Below are positions 1-7,789 of a DNA stretch of 64,000 bases, one piece after another. Each line of letters starts with the position of its first letter. Positions within the stretch are counted from its first letter, which is position 1. The notes under the pieces were generated by a model that made no database searches, was not told where the DNA came from, and saw only the letters and a list, made by a program, of their open reading frames with translations. Position numbers and translations under genes: made by a program. This DNA is from PFJX01 sp040751755 (GTDB lineage: Bacteria; Pseudomonadota; Gammaproteobacteria; Burkholderiales; Thiobacillaceae): the NCBI GenBank assembly GCA_040751755.1, contig JBFMHC010000046.1:186001-250000 (forward strand). Direction: 5' to 3'.

Positions 1-1
1 G

Positions 2-469
2 TTCCCGGATATGCCGGGACAGATGCGCGAGGACCTGCTGCCCCTGCTCAAGGGCAACCTGGAGCACACCGCCCATGTCCGCCAGCTCAACCGCACCCTG
101 GATATCCAGCACCGGGAATGGATGATCTGCGTCGGCCGCGGCTTCGATTTCCTGCATACCCCGAACCTGGCGCTGATCATCGGCCCCTACAGTCCCAACC
201 TCGCCGATCCGATCCGCAAGGCCGCCAGCATCATCCTCAACAACATGCAGACCGGGCGCATCCCGGACGACGGCTTCCTGCTGCTGGCCTCATCGCCCTA
301 TGACGAGGTTGGGATGGACCGGGCGCGTGCCGAGATGAAGGCGCGCTTCATGTCGGAATTCACCGCCCAGGTGATCAAGACCGAGTTCCCCGCCCTGGCC
401 GGCAGGATGCACCAGCGCACGGCCGTGCTGAACTCCCATTCCCGCGCGCTGGAACTGACGGGTATCTGA
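2..469 (+). CDS. C-terminal part of an unrecognised protein, cut by the window edge
   Basis: The frame is open from base 2 to a TGA at 467-469. An ATG at 11 is internal to the open frame, so the gene very probably starts outside the window. About 155 residues are visible. They look soluble, with no membrane segment, and contain short runs such as CVGRGFDFLHTPN and IIGPYSPNL. I cannot assign a family. The gene converges on the minus-strand PDC sensor gene, whose stop is 11 bases away. A link to carbon uptake is suggested only by the nearby sbtA and carboxysome genes. Confidence 0.6.
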   Translation, partial: FPDMPGQMREDLLPLLKGNLEHTAHVRQLNRTLDIQHREWMICVGRGFDFLHTPNLALIIGPYSPNLADPIRKAASIILNNMQTGRIPDDGFLLLASSPYDEVGMDRARAEMKARFMSEFTAQVIKTEFPALAGRMHQRTAVLNSHSRALELTGI

Positions 470-480
470 GCGATTCCGGC

Positions 481-1437
481 TCAGGTGGACGCTGCGCTGC
501 CGAGCCAGAACCCCACGTTCTTGTCCAGGAATTCGTCCCAGGGCATGTAGTGGGAGCCGTCGCAGGAGAAGGTGAGGCCTACAATGCCATTGAAGATGTT
601 GAGCATCCCCGAGCGCAGATAGAGGGTCTCGTCCATGAAGCGCAGTTCCTTGAACAGCCGCAGGATGGGCCGGATCGCCTCCTCGGGCACCACGGCGTCG
701 CCCGGGTAGTCCCGGCGGGGATAGGCAAGGCATAGATCCGGGGCGCTCAGGTCGGCAATGCCGTGCAGGCGGAAGCGGAAGGGGTCGTCCACCAGCCAGA
801 GGGTGACCCTCGAACTGGAGAAGTGCAGCTTGGCATGGAAGACGCCGTGTACGGTGATCAACTCGGTGAGCAGGTCCAGCACCTCGTCCACATGCTCGTC
901 CAAGGGGCTGGCCACCCGTTCCTGGTGGAACAAGCCGGCGCGGATTGCCGGGTCGCCCCGCATCTGCATCCACTGGCCTGGTTGTTGGTAGAGGGCTTGC
1001 GTGGCGGGCAGCTCGCGCAGGTCGAAGTCCGCTCCCAGGTAGCCCAGCAGTTCCCCGTTTTCCGTTTCGATGCGCTGCGCCGCCGTGAGGGAGGGGCGGC
1101 GCGCGTTGCGGCTGATGTAGGCCTCGGACAGGGAAAAGGGACTGCCGGCCAGTGCCTCCGCCAGGTAGGGGCGGTCGCTGCGATCGCGCCCGTAGTGTTC
1201 CTGCAGCAGCCCGGTGCGGGAGGCGTTGGCCGTGAGCTGGCGGGCATGGGTGTCCAGTACATAGAGATACTTGCAGTAGGGCAGCTCGGCCAGGCTCTCC
1301 ATCAGGAGCGCCTCCATGCGCTGGCGATCCGGCCAGGCCTCGCGGCAGCCCTCCGCCAAGTGGATCAGGGATGAAGACAGCCAGCCCTTGAGGATCTTTC
1401 GCTGGCGGGTGATTGAATCTTGAAGGGTCGAGGTCAT
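481..1437 (-). CDS. Stand-alone PDC/Cache sensor-domain protein
   Basis: This 318-residue protein has the signature of a PDC (PhoQ-DcuS-CitA, Cache-type) ligand-sensing domain, with the run GRDRSDRPYL at residues 83-92 and a later YLGADFDLREL strand. Such domains normally sit outside the membrane on chemoreceptors or kinases. Here there is no signal peptide, membrane helix or output domain, so the protein is probably cytoplasmic and would act through a partner. The residues after about 190 look like a second globular domain that I do not recognise. It is divergent from sbtA across an AT-rich gap, which makes a role in sensing inorganic carbon or an organic acid possible but unproven. The ATG at 1437 is the chosen start. 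Confidence 0.7.
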   Translation of the reverse strand: MTSTLQDSITRQRKILKGWLSSSLIHLAEGCREAWPDRQRMEALLMESLAELPYCKYLYVLDTHARQLTANASRTGLLQEHYGRDRSDRPYLAEALAGSPFSLSEAYISRNARRPSLTAAQRIETENGELLGYLGADFDLRELPATQALYQQPGQWMQMRGDPAIRAGLFHQERVASPLDEHVDEVLDLLTELITVHGVFHAKLHFSSSRVTLWLVDDPFRFRLHGIADLSAPDLCLAYPRRDYPGDAVVPEEAIRPILRLFKELRFMDETLYLRSGMLNIFNGIVGLTFSCDGSHYMPWDEFLDKNVGFWLGSAAST

Positions 1438-1670
1438 GCGGGCTCCGTCCCCAACCGAGGGGCTCGTTCATAGTATCAATGCAGGGAAGGGCATATGCGC
1501 CGTACCGCCGCCCCAATACGTCGCCTGGAGACATGCAGCCCTGGGACATCGCATTTTTAAAATAAACATTTGTATATCGTTTTGATTAGAAAACCATATT
1601 TCTACTTATTTATTGCCGTCATTAGGATGGGCTCACGACAAACAATGTCCAGATTCTCTGGAGGTGCGCC
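1438..1670. promoter_or_regulatory. Divergent promoter region between the PDC gene and sbtA
   Basis: This 233-bp gap turns markedly AT-rich between about 1552 and 1625 in an otherwise GC-rich genome, as expected for a promoter. It contains an inverted repeat with arms TAGAAA and TTTCTA separated by six bases (near 1587-1604). It also holds the pair AACCATAT (1592-1599) and TTATTTAT (1606-1613), which recurs in the csoS2/cbbR gap near 12059. A GGAGG ribosome-binding site precedes the sbtA ATG. A CbbR or other LysR-type operator is an inference. Confidence 0.5.
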
Positions 1671-2645
1671 ATGTCCAGCCTGTCCAACATGCTCAACCCA
1701 GCGGTCCTGTTCTTCGGCCTGGGCTTTCTGGCCCAGGTCGTTCGTTCCGACCTGAAATTTCCCAACGACCTCGCCAAGGCCCTATCCATCTACCTGCTGG
1801 TGGGCATCGGCCTGCATGGCGGCATGGAACTGGTCAAGGTGGACCCGGCCAGTGCCGTCGGCGCGGTGATCGCCGCACTCGGCCTCGGCTTCGGCCTACC
1901 CATCGTGGCCTACCATCTGCTCATCTGGGTCGTGCGCATCGATCGCCTGAACGCCGCCGCCATCGCCGCCCACTACGGTTCTGTGAGCGCAGGCACCTTC
2001 ATCACCGCGATCGCCTTTCTCGACGCGGCCAAAGTCACGCACGAGAGCTATCCGGTGATCATGCTGGCGATCATGGAGTCTCCGGCCATCATCATCGGCC
2101 TCGTGCTGGCCAACCTCTCTCGCCAGGGCGCCGGCAACGGCCGCGAAAGGCGGGTGAGCCGAGAACTGGTGCATGACGCCTTCACCAACGGCAGCGTCAT
2201 GTTGCTGCTGGGCAGCATGCTGATCGGTGCCATCGCCCAGCCCACCGGGCTGCAGAAGATCCTGCCTTTCTATGACAGCATGTTCATGGGGGTGCTCTGC
2301 CTGTTCCTGCTCGACATGGGCATGGAAGCCGCGCGGCGCATCGGCGATTTCAAGGCCGTGGGGGCCAAACTCATCGGCTTCGGCATCGCCATGCCGCTGA
2401 TAGGCGCTGCCATTGGCCTGGCCATCGGCCACTATCTGCTCGGCTTCGGCCCGGGAGGGGCCCTGCTGGTGGCCGTGCTGGCGGCGAGTGCGTCCTACAT
2501 TGCCGTGCCGCCGGCGATGCGACTGGCCATACCCGAGGCGAGCCCCGCCCTCTTCCTCACCCTTTCGCTAGGCATCACCTTCCCCTTCAACGTCGTGGTG
2601 GGCATCCCCTTATACTTCACCGCCGCCCAGTGGCTGGCGCGCTAA
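1671..2645 (+). CDS. sbtA: SbtA-family sodium-dependent bicarbonate transporter
   Basis: The 324-residue protein is almost wholly hydrophobic, with about ten membrane segments, and has the SbtA superfamily pattern. Near the N-terminus it has LNPAVLFFGLGFLA and, in the middle, the conserved segment AAHYGSVSAGTF. SbtA proteins import bicarbonate with sodium across the inner membrane and so feed carboxysomes. The length matches the shorter proteobacterial members. The start has a GGAGG site seven bases upstream. The PII-like gene follows after 23 bases, copying the cyanobacterial sbtA-sbtB pairing. Substrate is inferred from the family. Confidence 0.85.
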   Translation: MSSLSNMLNPAVLFFGLGFLAQVVRSDLKFPNDLAKALSIYLLVGIGLHGGMELVKVDPASAVGAVIAALGLGFGLPIVAYHLLIWVVRIDRLNAAAIAAHYGSVSAGTFITAIAFLDAAKVTHESYPVIMLAIMESPAIIIGLVLANLSRQGAGNGRERRVSRELVHDAFTNGSVMLLLGSMLIGAIAQPTGLQKILPFYDSMFMGVLCLFLLDMGMEAARRIGDFKAVGAKLIGFGIAMPLIGAAIGLAIGHYLLGFGPGGALLVAVLAASASYIAVPPAMRLAIPEASPALFLTLSLGITFPFNVVVGIPLYFTAAQWLAR

Positions 2646-2668
2646 TGCGACTGTAGCGAGGCACGCAC

Positions 2669-2962
2669 ATGAAACCTGTCAAACGCATCGAAATCGTTAT
2701 CGAAGAGGTTGAACTGGATGACCTCATCGCGGAGCTCGACCGCATCGGCGTGGTTGGCTTCACGGTGGTCCCCGGCGCGGGCGGACGCGGGGAACGTGGC
2801 GTGCGCTACGAGAACCTGCAGGGGCTGGGAAACGTCCTCATGACCATCGCTTGCGACGCGGCCCAGGCAGAGAAGGTCATCGAGGTCATCCGCCCCATCC
2901 TCAAGCGCTACGGCGGCATCTGCCTGGTTTCGGATGCGCTGTGGGTGGTCCACGAAACCTGA
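2669..2962 (+). CDS. Carboxysome-associated PII-like protein (CPII/SbtB type)
   Basis: This 97-residue protein has the ferredoxin-like PII layout: a first strand KRIEIVIEE, a helix DLIAELDRIGVVGFTV, a T-loop region rich in glycine (residues 32-45), and a second half with EKVIEVIRPILKRYGG. It is shorter than GlnB and lacks the canonical GlnB T-loop sequence. It resembles CPII of Thiomonas intermedia, a PII-like protein that binds adenine nucleotide and bicarbonate and is encoded beside bicarbonate transporters. It follows sbtA in the same operon, so it probably gates SbtA or the neighbouring SulP in response to energy and carbon status. Confidence 0.8.
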   Translation: MKPVKRIEIVIEEVELDDLIAELDRIGVVGFTVVPGAGGRGERGVRYENLQGLGNVLMTIACDAAQAEKVIEVIRPILKRYGGICLVSDALWVVHET

Positions 2963-3080
2963 TCACTTGGCCGCCGCTTGCAGGGGAGGCGGTTGTGAAG
3001 CCTCCGGCGGCATCACGCGCCGGCGCGCATTCGGACACCGTCGTGGCGGACATGCCGGTTTTCGGCGCCGTGGGCCGGGC

Positions 3081-3106
3081 AAAAAAAAGGCCCCGCGATG
3101 CGGGGC
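3081..3106 (-). terminator. Rho-independent terminator after the SulP/carboxysome operon
   Basis: A perfect 7-bp stem GCCCCGC / GCGGGGC with a 3-base loop (3090-3106) is preceded on the plus strand by eight A. Read on the minus strand this is a hairpin followed by eight T, a strong intrinsic terminator 40 bases past the SulP stop. It marks the downstream end of the minus-strand carboxysome operon. Confidence 0.9.
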
Positions 3107-3145
3107 AAAGAAGGAGGCTTGCGCCTCGGCTGTGATCCATCTGCG

Positions 3146-5266
3146 TCAAGTCGAGTCTTCCCGGACGGCTGCTGCCGGGACATGGGCTTCGGCGAGGGCC
3201 TGCAAGGCCATCTCCTTGGTCTTGAAGATGCGTTCCGGCGGGATGGCATCCGCCAGCAAGGGGCCTTCGAAAACGGCCTTCACCTGGCGCTTGAGACTGC
3301 TGAAACACAGCGCCACGCCGGCCTCACCCAGGGACTGTGCCAGGGCGCGCACCTTTTCTTCGCCGGAGACGTCGATATCGTTGATGCCGTTGCCGATGAC
3401 GAGGATGGCCTTTGCTCGCGGAAAGCGCGACAGGGCCTGCTGCACCGCGTCCTCGAAATAGGCGACGTTGACGAAGTTCAGCGAACCGTCGAAGCGCATG
3501 ACGACGTAGTCCTCGCTGATCGGCGAGAGCCGATGGGTGTCGATGCCGCCCAGCGCACCGTCAGGATGGAAGCCCAGTATCTCGGCGCGGGGCCGCATGT
3601 TGCGCAGGAGATAGAGCAGCACGGTGAGGCCCACGCCCACCAGGATGCCGTTGGCCAGTGCCGGGGCCATGGCCAGGGTGGCAAGGAAGGTGGTCAGGCC
3701 GATCAGTGCGTCCAGACGGTTGACCTGCCAGGCGTGCACCAGGGCCTTGACGCGGATCAGACCGAACACGGCGAACATGATCACCACGGCCAGCACCGCC
3801 TGAGGGAGGTGATAAAGCGTCCCGGTGAGGAACAGCATGACCAGCACCACGCCGAGGGCGCTGACGATGGCGAACAGACCGGTCTTGGCGCCCTCCCGCG
3901 CGGCCACCGCCGATCGGGAGAAGGAGCCGCTCACGGTGTACGACTGGAAGAAACTGCCGACGATGTTCCCCAGCCCCTGGCCTATCAGCTCCCGGTTGGT
4001 GTCGACGCGCTGCTTGGTCTTGGCGGCGACCGCCTTGGAGATGGAGGTGGCCTCCATGAAACCGAGCAGGGCCATGACCAGGGCGGCCGGCAGCAGGGGC
4101 AGCACCAGTTTCCAGTCGACATGGGGGGGCTGGAACGCCGGCAGGCCGGCGGGGATGTCGCCCACCACCTCGCCGCCGCCGGTGAGCACGACCTGATCGC
4201 CGGACAGGCCGCTGAAACGCCAGTGCCCGATGCCCAGGGGTTCGCCGTCCGGCATGCGGCCCGCGGTCACGTAGTGTGCGCTGCCGTCTGGGGCGGTCTC
4301 CCGGCTCAGGTCCACCTGGTGCAACTGCACCCGCAGGCGGACCTGCTCGCGGCTCATCAGCTTGGCCAGTGCCTGTTCGCGCTCGATCCGTGCCTTGACC
4401 TCCAGTTGCTGGAAGAGTGCGGCCTCGCCCTGCCCCTGAAAACGGGCCAATTCCGTCTGCAGGCGTCCCAATTCCTCGCCGTTGGCCTTGATCAACCGGC
4501 CCAGCTCGGCGAGCCGGCTGATCTGGGCGCGCATGCCTTCGTCTTGGATGGCTTCGATGCTGGTCTTGGTGGTGCGCTCGAAGCCGATGGCGTAGCTGAC
4601 GACGGTGGTGATGACGATGGCGATCAGGACCGCCGGCCAGCGCGGCGCCAGCCTCTGCAAACCGTAGATGATGGCGAAGCCGGCCACGGCGAACATCAGC
4701 GTGGGCCAGTGGGTGCTGCCGAGTTGCTGGACCACCACCCACAGGTCGCCCAGGAAGAAATCGCTGCGCGGCATGGGGACGTTGATCAGCTTGTTGAGCT
4801 GGGACAGGCCGATGATCAGGGCGGCGGCATTGGTGAAGCCGATGATCACCGGATGGGAGAGAAAGTTGACCACCAGGCCCAGGCGCAGCAGCCCCAGGAG
4901 CAGGCGCAGCACACCGACCATCAGGGCGAGCATCACCGAGAGGGCGATGAACTGCTCGCTGCCCATGGCCGCGTAGGGGATGAGGGCGGCGGCCGACATC
5001 AGGGACAACATGGCCGTGGGGCCGGTGTGGAGCTGGCGCAGCGAGCCCCACAGGGAGGCCACCATCACGGGGACGAAACCGGCATAGAGGCCGTATACCA
5101 CCGGCAGGCCCGCCAGCTGGGCATAGGCCATGCTCTGGGGGATCAGGATCAGGGCCACCGTCACCCCGGCCAGGACGTCGTCCCGCACGCTCTGACGGGT
5201 CATCGGCAACCATGCCAGAAACGGCATCAGCCGATGCGCCAGGTTGCTTGATGCGGAATTTCTCAA
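3146..5266 (-). CDS. SulP-family anion (probably bicarbonate) transporter with a coiled-coil insertion
   Basis: The 706-residue protein has the SulP pattern: an N-terminal LIPQSMAYAQLAGLP segment (41-55), a long membrane core, the core motif ESTSIS-like EATSISKAVA, and a C-terminal STAS domain from about 565. SulP proteins near carboxysome genes are candidate sodium/bicarbonate symporters, as in BicA. Ordinary members are 550-600 residues. This one carries about 135 extra residues (231-365) between membrane segments, including a charged, heptad-like stretch at about 240-310. It is the last gene of the carboxysome operon and ends just before the terminator. Sulfate as substrate cannot be excluded. 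Confidence 0.8.
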   Translation of the reverse strand: MRNSASSNLAHRLMPFLAWLPMTRQSVRDDVLAGVTVALILIPQSMAYAQLAGLPVVYGLYAGFVPVMVASLWGSLRQLHTGPTAMLSLMSAAALIPYAAMGSEQFIALSVMLALMVGVLRLLLGLLRLGLVVNFLSHPVIIGFTNAAALIIGLSQLNKLINVPMPRSDFFLGDLWVVVQQLGSTHWPTLMFAVAGFAIIYGLQRLAPRWPAVLIAIVITTVVSYAIGFERTTKTSIEAIQDEGMRAQISRLAELGRLIKANGEELGRLQTELARFQGQGEAALFQQLEVKARIEREQALAKLMSREQVRLRVQLHQVDLSRETAPDGSAHYVTAGRMPDGEPLGIGHWRFSGLSGDQVVLTGGGEVVGDIPAGLPAFQPPHVDWKLVLPLLPAALVMALLGFMEATSISKAVAAKTKQRVDTNRELIGQGLGNIVGSFFQSYTVSGSFSRSAVAAREGAKTGLFAIVSALGVVLVMLFLTGTLYHLPQAVLAVVIMFAVFGLIRVKALVHAWQVNRLDALIGLTTFLATLAMAPALANGILVGVGLTVLLYLLRNMRPRAEILGFHPDGALGGIDTHRLSPISEDYVVMRFDGSLNFVNVAYFEDAVQQALSRFPRAKAILVIGNGINDIDVSGEEKVRALAQSLGEAGVALCFSSLKRQVKAVFEGPLLADAIPPERIFKTKEMALQALAEAHVPAAAVREDST

Positions 5267-5351
5267 CGCCTCTCTCCTGCTGTCTGCTCGTCGGGGTCAG
5301 CGCCTGCCACGGCATTGCGGCCCGTGCTCAGGGGCCATGTCCGCATCCGCC

Positions 5352-5586
5352 TCAGTCCGGCCAGATGCGCCTGGGGTGCAGGACGGGCGCGGGAGCGTTC
5401 AGGTCCGCCGGCGGCGTGGCCGCATTTGGGGGCGCCGGCGTTTGAGCGTCGGGGGCCGGGGGCCGGGGGGGCGGCCCGCTTGGCGGGGGCCTTCTGTTCC
5501 GTGGCCTTCGCGGCCGCCTTGGCGGCGCCTGCCGCGCGTTTGGCAGGCTTGATGCTGGCTGTCAGCTTGTCTTCCAGTTTGCTCAT
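5352..5586 (-). CDS. mcdB: Alpha-carboxysome positioning protein McdB, frame broken in a G run
   Basis: The ATG at 5586 overlaps the mcdA stop as ATGA. The first frame gives a Lys/Ala-rich disordered N-terminus (MSKLEDKLTASIKPAKRAA) and then runs on with low-complexity sequence to 5263. Removing one base near the 7-G run at 5465-5471 switches to a frame that reads DAQTPAPPNAATPP and ends RRIWPD before a TGA at 5354-5352. McdB proteins are small, disordered, encoded next to the ParA-like McdA, and carry an invariant C-terminal tryptophan, so the corrected 77-residue product fits well. It would link McdA on the nucleoid to carboxysome cargo. The break is most likely a sequencing error. Confidence 0.8.
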
Positions 5587-6212
5587 GTCTGTATTTCCTC
5601 GATGACTCGATCGATCTCCCGTGCCGCCTCGCGGCCGCGGGCACCCAGTTGATAGACGCTTACCCCTTCCACCGCGGCGAGGCGGTAGGCCGCGCGACGC
5701 CGTACCTGGCTCGTCAAGGTCGGGATCTCCAGGCCGGCAAGGGCCGCGGCCATGGCCCGGGAGAGGGCGCTGCCGGGTTCCACCTGGTTGAGGACCAGCC
5801 AGGCCTTCAGTCCCGGGTTGCGCTGGCGCGCGCGCGCCACCGCTTCCACCGTGCTCGCCCCGGCCCAGAGGTCGAGGGGCGAGGGCAGGATGGGGATCAG
5901 CACCATGTCCACCCGCTCCAGGATCCGCCCGGTCACGTCCGGGGCCAGCGTGGGCGGGCAGTCCAGCACCACCCGTTGGCAGTCGCGGCTGCCTTCCGCG
6001 AGGGCCAGCAGCGGGTCGTCGCCGCCACTGAATATCCGCGGCAGAGCCGGCGCCGGGGACCACTCCGCCCAGTGCCGTACCGTGCCCTGGGGGTCGGCAT
6101 CCAGCAGCCCCACCCGTTCCGTGCGGGCGAACCCCGCCGCCAGGTTGAAGGCCAGGGTGGTCTTGCCGCAGCCCCCCTTGAGGCTGGCTAGGGCGAGGGT
6201 CCTGGCTGCCAT
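5583..6212 (-). CDS. mcdA: ParA-type ATPase McdA, carboxysome positioning
   Basis: The 209-residue protein has a deviant Walker A, KGGCGKTT, at residues 12-19, the GLLDADPQGT motif after it, and VLDCPPT as the second conserved aspartate motif. This is the ParA/MinD ATPase family. In alpha-carboxysome operons this gene is McdA, which forms nucleoid gradients that space carboxysomes. The overlap with mcdB (ATGA) implies translational coupling. It lies 12 bases after acRAF. The length is typical of the short, DNA-binding-domain-free ParA class. Confidence 0.88.
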   Translation of the reverse strand: MAARTLALASLKGGCGKTTLAFNLAAGFARTERVGLLDADPQGTVRHWAEWSPAPALPRIFSGGDDPLLALAEGSRDCQRVVLDCPPTLAPDVTGRILERVDMVLIPILPSPLDLWAGASTVEAVARARQRNPGLKAWLVLNQVEPGSALSRAMAAALAGLEIPTLTSQVRRRAAYRLAAVEGVSVYQLGARGREAAREIDRVIEEIQT

Positions 6213-6224
6213 GGCGCCGCCCGC

Positions 6225-6488
6225 TCAGGAGCCGAGCTGCGCGGCGATGCCGTCCACCTTGGCGGTGAAGGCGTATTCCACCTCGCCAAGGGCCTCGCCC
6301 CGGGGGGCCACGCTGACGTTGACGTGGTTCTTGCCGAAGTTGAGATCGGGGAAATAGCCGGAACGCTCGGAGAGCACGGCAAGACCGTCGAGGAAGCGGC
6401 GCGTCTCGGCATACGAGGCGAAGTCGAAGCGACGCGTCATCAGGGGGGGGCGCTGTTGCACCTGCCAGGTCTTGGGGGGTTCAACCAT
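6225..6488 (-). CDS. acRAF, pterin-dehydratase-like RuBisCO assembly factor
   Basis: This 87-residue protein is related to pterin-4a-carbinolamine dehydratase. It shows the RFDFASYAETRRFLDGL helix and the NFGKNHVNVSV strand. In alpha-carboxysome operons this homologue is a chaperone for form I RuBisCO assembly and lacks true dehydratase activity. The ATG at 6488 overlaps the end of the upstream bacterioferritin-like gene by eight bases. Its presence is notable because no RuBisCO gene lies in this operon, so it probably serves the cbbLS genes at 17418-19265. Confidence 0.8.
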   Translation of the reverse strand: MVEPPKTWQVQQRPPLMTRRFDFASYAETRRFLDGLAVLSERSGYFPDLNFGKNHVNVSVAPRGEALGEVEYAFTAKVDGIAAQLGS

Positions 6489-6930
6489 GACGTTTCTCCT
6501 TGTCTTCAAGTTCGGTCAGCATGCGGTCCAGCTCGGCCAGGTGGGCCTGCTCGTCGGCCAGCAGGTTGGCGAACAGGCGCGCCGAGACCTCGTCGCGGCA
6601 GCGCCGGGCATGGCGCAGGGCGTCGTCGTAGAGGCGTACCGCCTCCAGTTCCAGATGCCGGTCCAGGGCGAGCATCTCGCCCATGTCCCGCCCGGGCCTT
6701 ACCGGCGCCAGGCGGGTGGCGTTGGGGGCGAGGCCGAGGGTGAGCATGTGGCGGATGATCTGCCCGGCATGCTCCAGCTCCTCGCCCGCCTCGCGCCGGA
6801 AGTAGGCGCATTCCTCCCCATGGCCCCAGCAGTCACACAGGCTGGCCTGGGTGAGGTATTGCTGCACCACCGACATCTCGTGGCTGAGGGCCTGTGACAG
6901 ATAGCCTGCCACGCGGGGATCGGTCAGCAT
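6481..6930 (-). CDS. Bacterioferritin-like four-helix protein of the carboxysome operon
   Basis: The 149-residue protein has the ferritin-like arrangement, with an early glutamate-rich helix ALSHEMSVVQQYL, a central EEAGEELEHAGQII and a final LLADEQAHLAEL. These supply the Glu and ExxH ligands of a di-iron site. A bacterioferritin-like gene between csoS1 and acRAF is a fixed part of proteobacterial cso operons, though its role is not settled. The start ATG at 6930 lies ten bases after the csoS1 stop. An iron-storage or redox function is inferred. Confidence 0.8.
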   Translation of the reverse strand: MLTDPRVAGYLSQALSHEMSVVQQYLTQASLCDCWGHGEECAYFRREAGEELEHAGQIIRHMLTLGLAPNATRLAPVRPGRDMGEMLALDRHLELEAVRLYDDALRHARRCRDEVSARLFANLLADEQAHLAELDRMLTELEDKEKRHG

Positions 6931-6940
6931 GGTCCGTCCC

Positions 6941-7205
6941 TCAGCTGCGCGCGGCGGTGACTTCGCCGTCGCGGCCGCCGCCGGCGGCGCCCGGCGCGCC
7001 GGGCAGGACGTTCTCCACCTCGGCGTGGACGCGGGCGATGATGTGGGCGGCCACCAGGCCGTCGCCGACGCGCTCGCTGGCATCGGCGCCGGCGCGCACC
7101 GCCGCGTTCACCGCGCCGGTCTCGCCACGCACCATGACGGTGACGTAGCCGCCGCCGACGAACTCGCGCCCGACCAGGCGCACTTCCGCGGCCTTGGTCA
7201 TGGCG
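6941..7205 (-). CDS. csoS1: csoS1 shell hexamer gene, 3' part beside the assembly gap
   Basis: The frame encodes the C-terminal two thirds of a BMC-domain shell protein, with AAEVRLVGREFVGGGYVT, VMVRGETGAV and AAHIIARVHAEVENVLP. The product forms hexamers that make the flat facets of the carboxysome. The upstream end is lost in the N run. Joining it to the 5' part across the shared 98 bases would give one intact 112-residue CsoS1. Operons of this type usually have two or three csoS1 copies, so a second copy may be hidden in the gap. Confidence 0.85.
7108..7205. repeat. 98-bp exact repeat, left copy abutting the gap
   Basis: These 98 bases are identical to 7306-7403. The left copy ends exactly at the first N and the right copy begins exactly after the last N. 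This is the pattern of two contigs that end in the same repeat node, either csoS1 paralogues or an unmerged overlap. Confidence 0.95.
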
Positions 7206-7305
7206 NNNNNNNNNNNNNNNNNNNNNNNNNNNNNNNNNNNNNNNNNNNNNNNNNNNNNNNNNNNNNNNNNNNNNNNNNNNNNNNNNNNNNNNNNNNNNNN
7301 NNNNN
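7206..7305. other. Assembly gap of exactly 100 N
   Basis: One hundred consecutive N inside csoS1. The round length suggests a placeholder and not a measured distance, so the true content may be zero bases or one or more extra csoS1 genes. Confidence 1.
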
Positions 7306-7477
7306 TCACCGCGCCGGTCTCGCCACGCACCATGACGGTGACGTAGCCGCCGCCGACGAACTCGCGCCCGACCAGGCGCACTTCCGCGGCCTTGGTCATG
7401 GCGTCCGCCGCCTCGATGGCGGGCACCAGGCCGCGGGTCTCGATCATTCCAAGGGCAATACCGGTAACAGAAGCCAT
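7306..7477 (-). CDS. csoS1: csoS1 shell hexamer gene, 5' part beside the assembly gap
   Basis: This is the N-terminal part of a BMC-domain protein, starting at the ATG at 7477 with MASVTGIALGMIETRGLVP, the classic CsoS1 opening. It continues through AIEAADAMTKAAEVRLVG until the N run. It belongs either to the same gene as 6941-7205 or to an upstream paralogue. It begins 60 bases after csoS4B in the expected operon position. Confidence 0.88.
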
Positions 7478-7537
7478 TTCAGTTCTCCTTCAGGTTGAAA
7501 AACATTGCAAAAACAGTTGGTTGAATAATCCCGGCCG

Positions 7538-7789
7538 TCAGGCGTCCGGGTCCCATTGATCAATGATTCCGGCGATGGTCAGGTCGGTCAGGACCTTGCT
7601 ATCGCCTGCTGCGATTCGCGCGGCGGAGCCGCTCACGGTGAACACCCACTGGCCCGGCGGCACCCCCACCGGGTCGCAGGCCACGGAGAGCCCGCCCTTG
7701 GCGTCCGCCAGCACGCGCAGGGATTGGTTCTTCAGCCCTGCCACGCGCCGGGTGGCCACCAGTTCGGAGTGCACGCGCAGGATCTCCAT
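7538..7789 (-). CDS. csoS4B: Carboxysome vertex protein CsoS4B
   Basis: The 83-residue protein belongs to the EutN/CcmL pentamer family, with an N-terminal strand MEILRVHSELVATRRV and a C-terminal LTIAGIIDQWDPDA. Pentamers of this protein cap the vertices of the shell. The start ATG overlaps the csoS4A stop as ATGA. Order and size match CsoS4B in other alpha-carboxysome operons. Confidence 0.9.
   Translation of the reverse strand: MEILRVHSELVATRRVAGLKNQSLRVLADAKGGLSVACDPVGVPPGQWVFTVSGSAARIAAGDSKVLTDLTIAGIIDQWDPDA

Noticed and set aside
3098..5251. Plus-strand open frame of 717 codons antisense to the SulP gene
   Set aside because: It is a shadow of GC-rich codon use: the translation is rich in Gln, His, Asp and Gly with no domain, while the opposite strand encodes a clear transporter.
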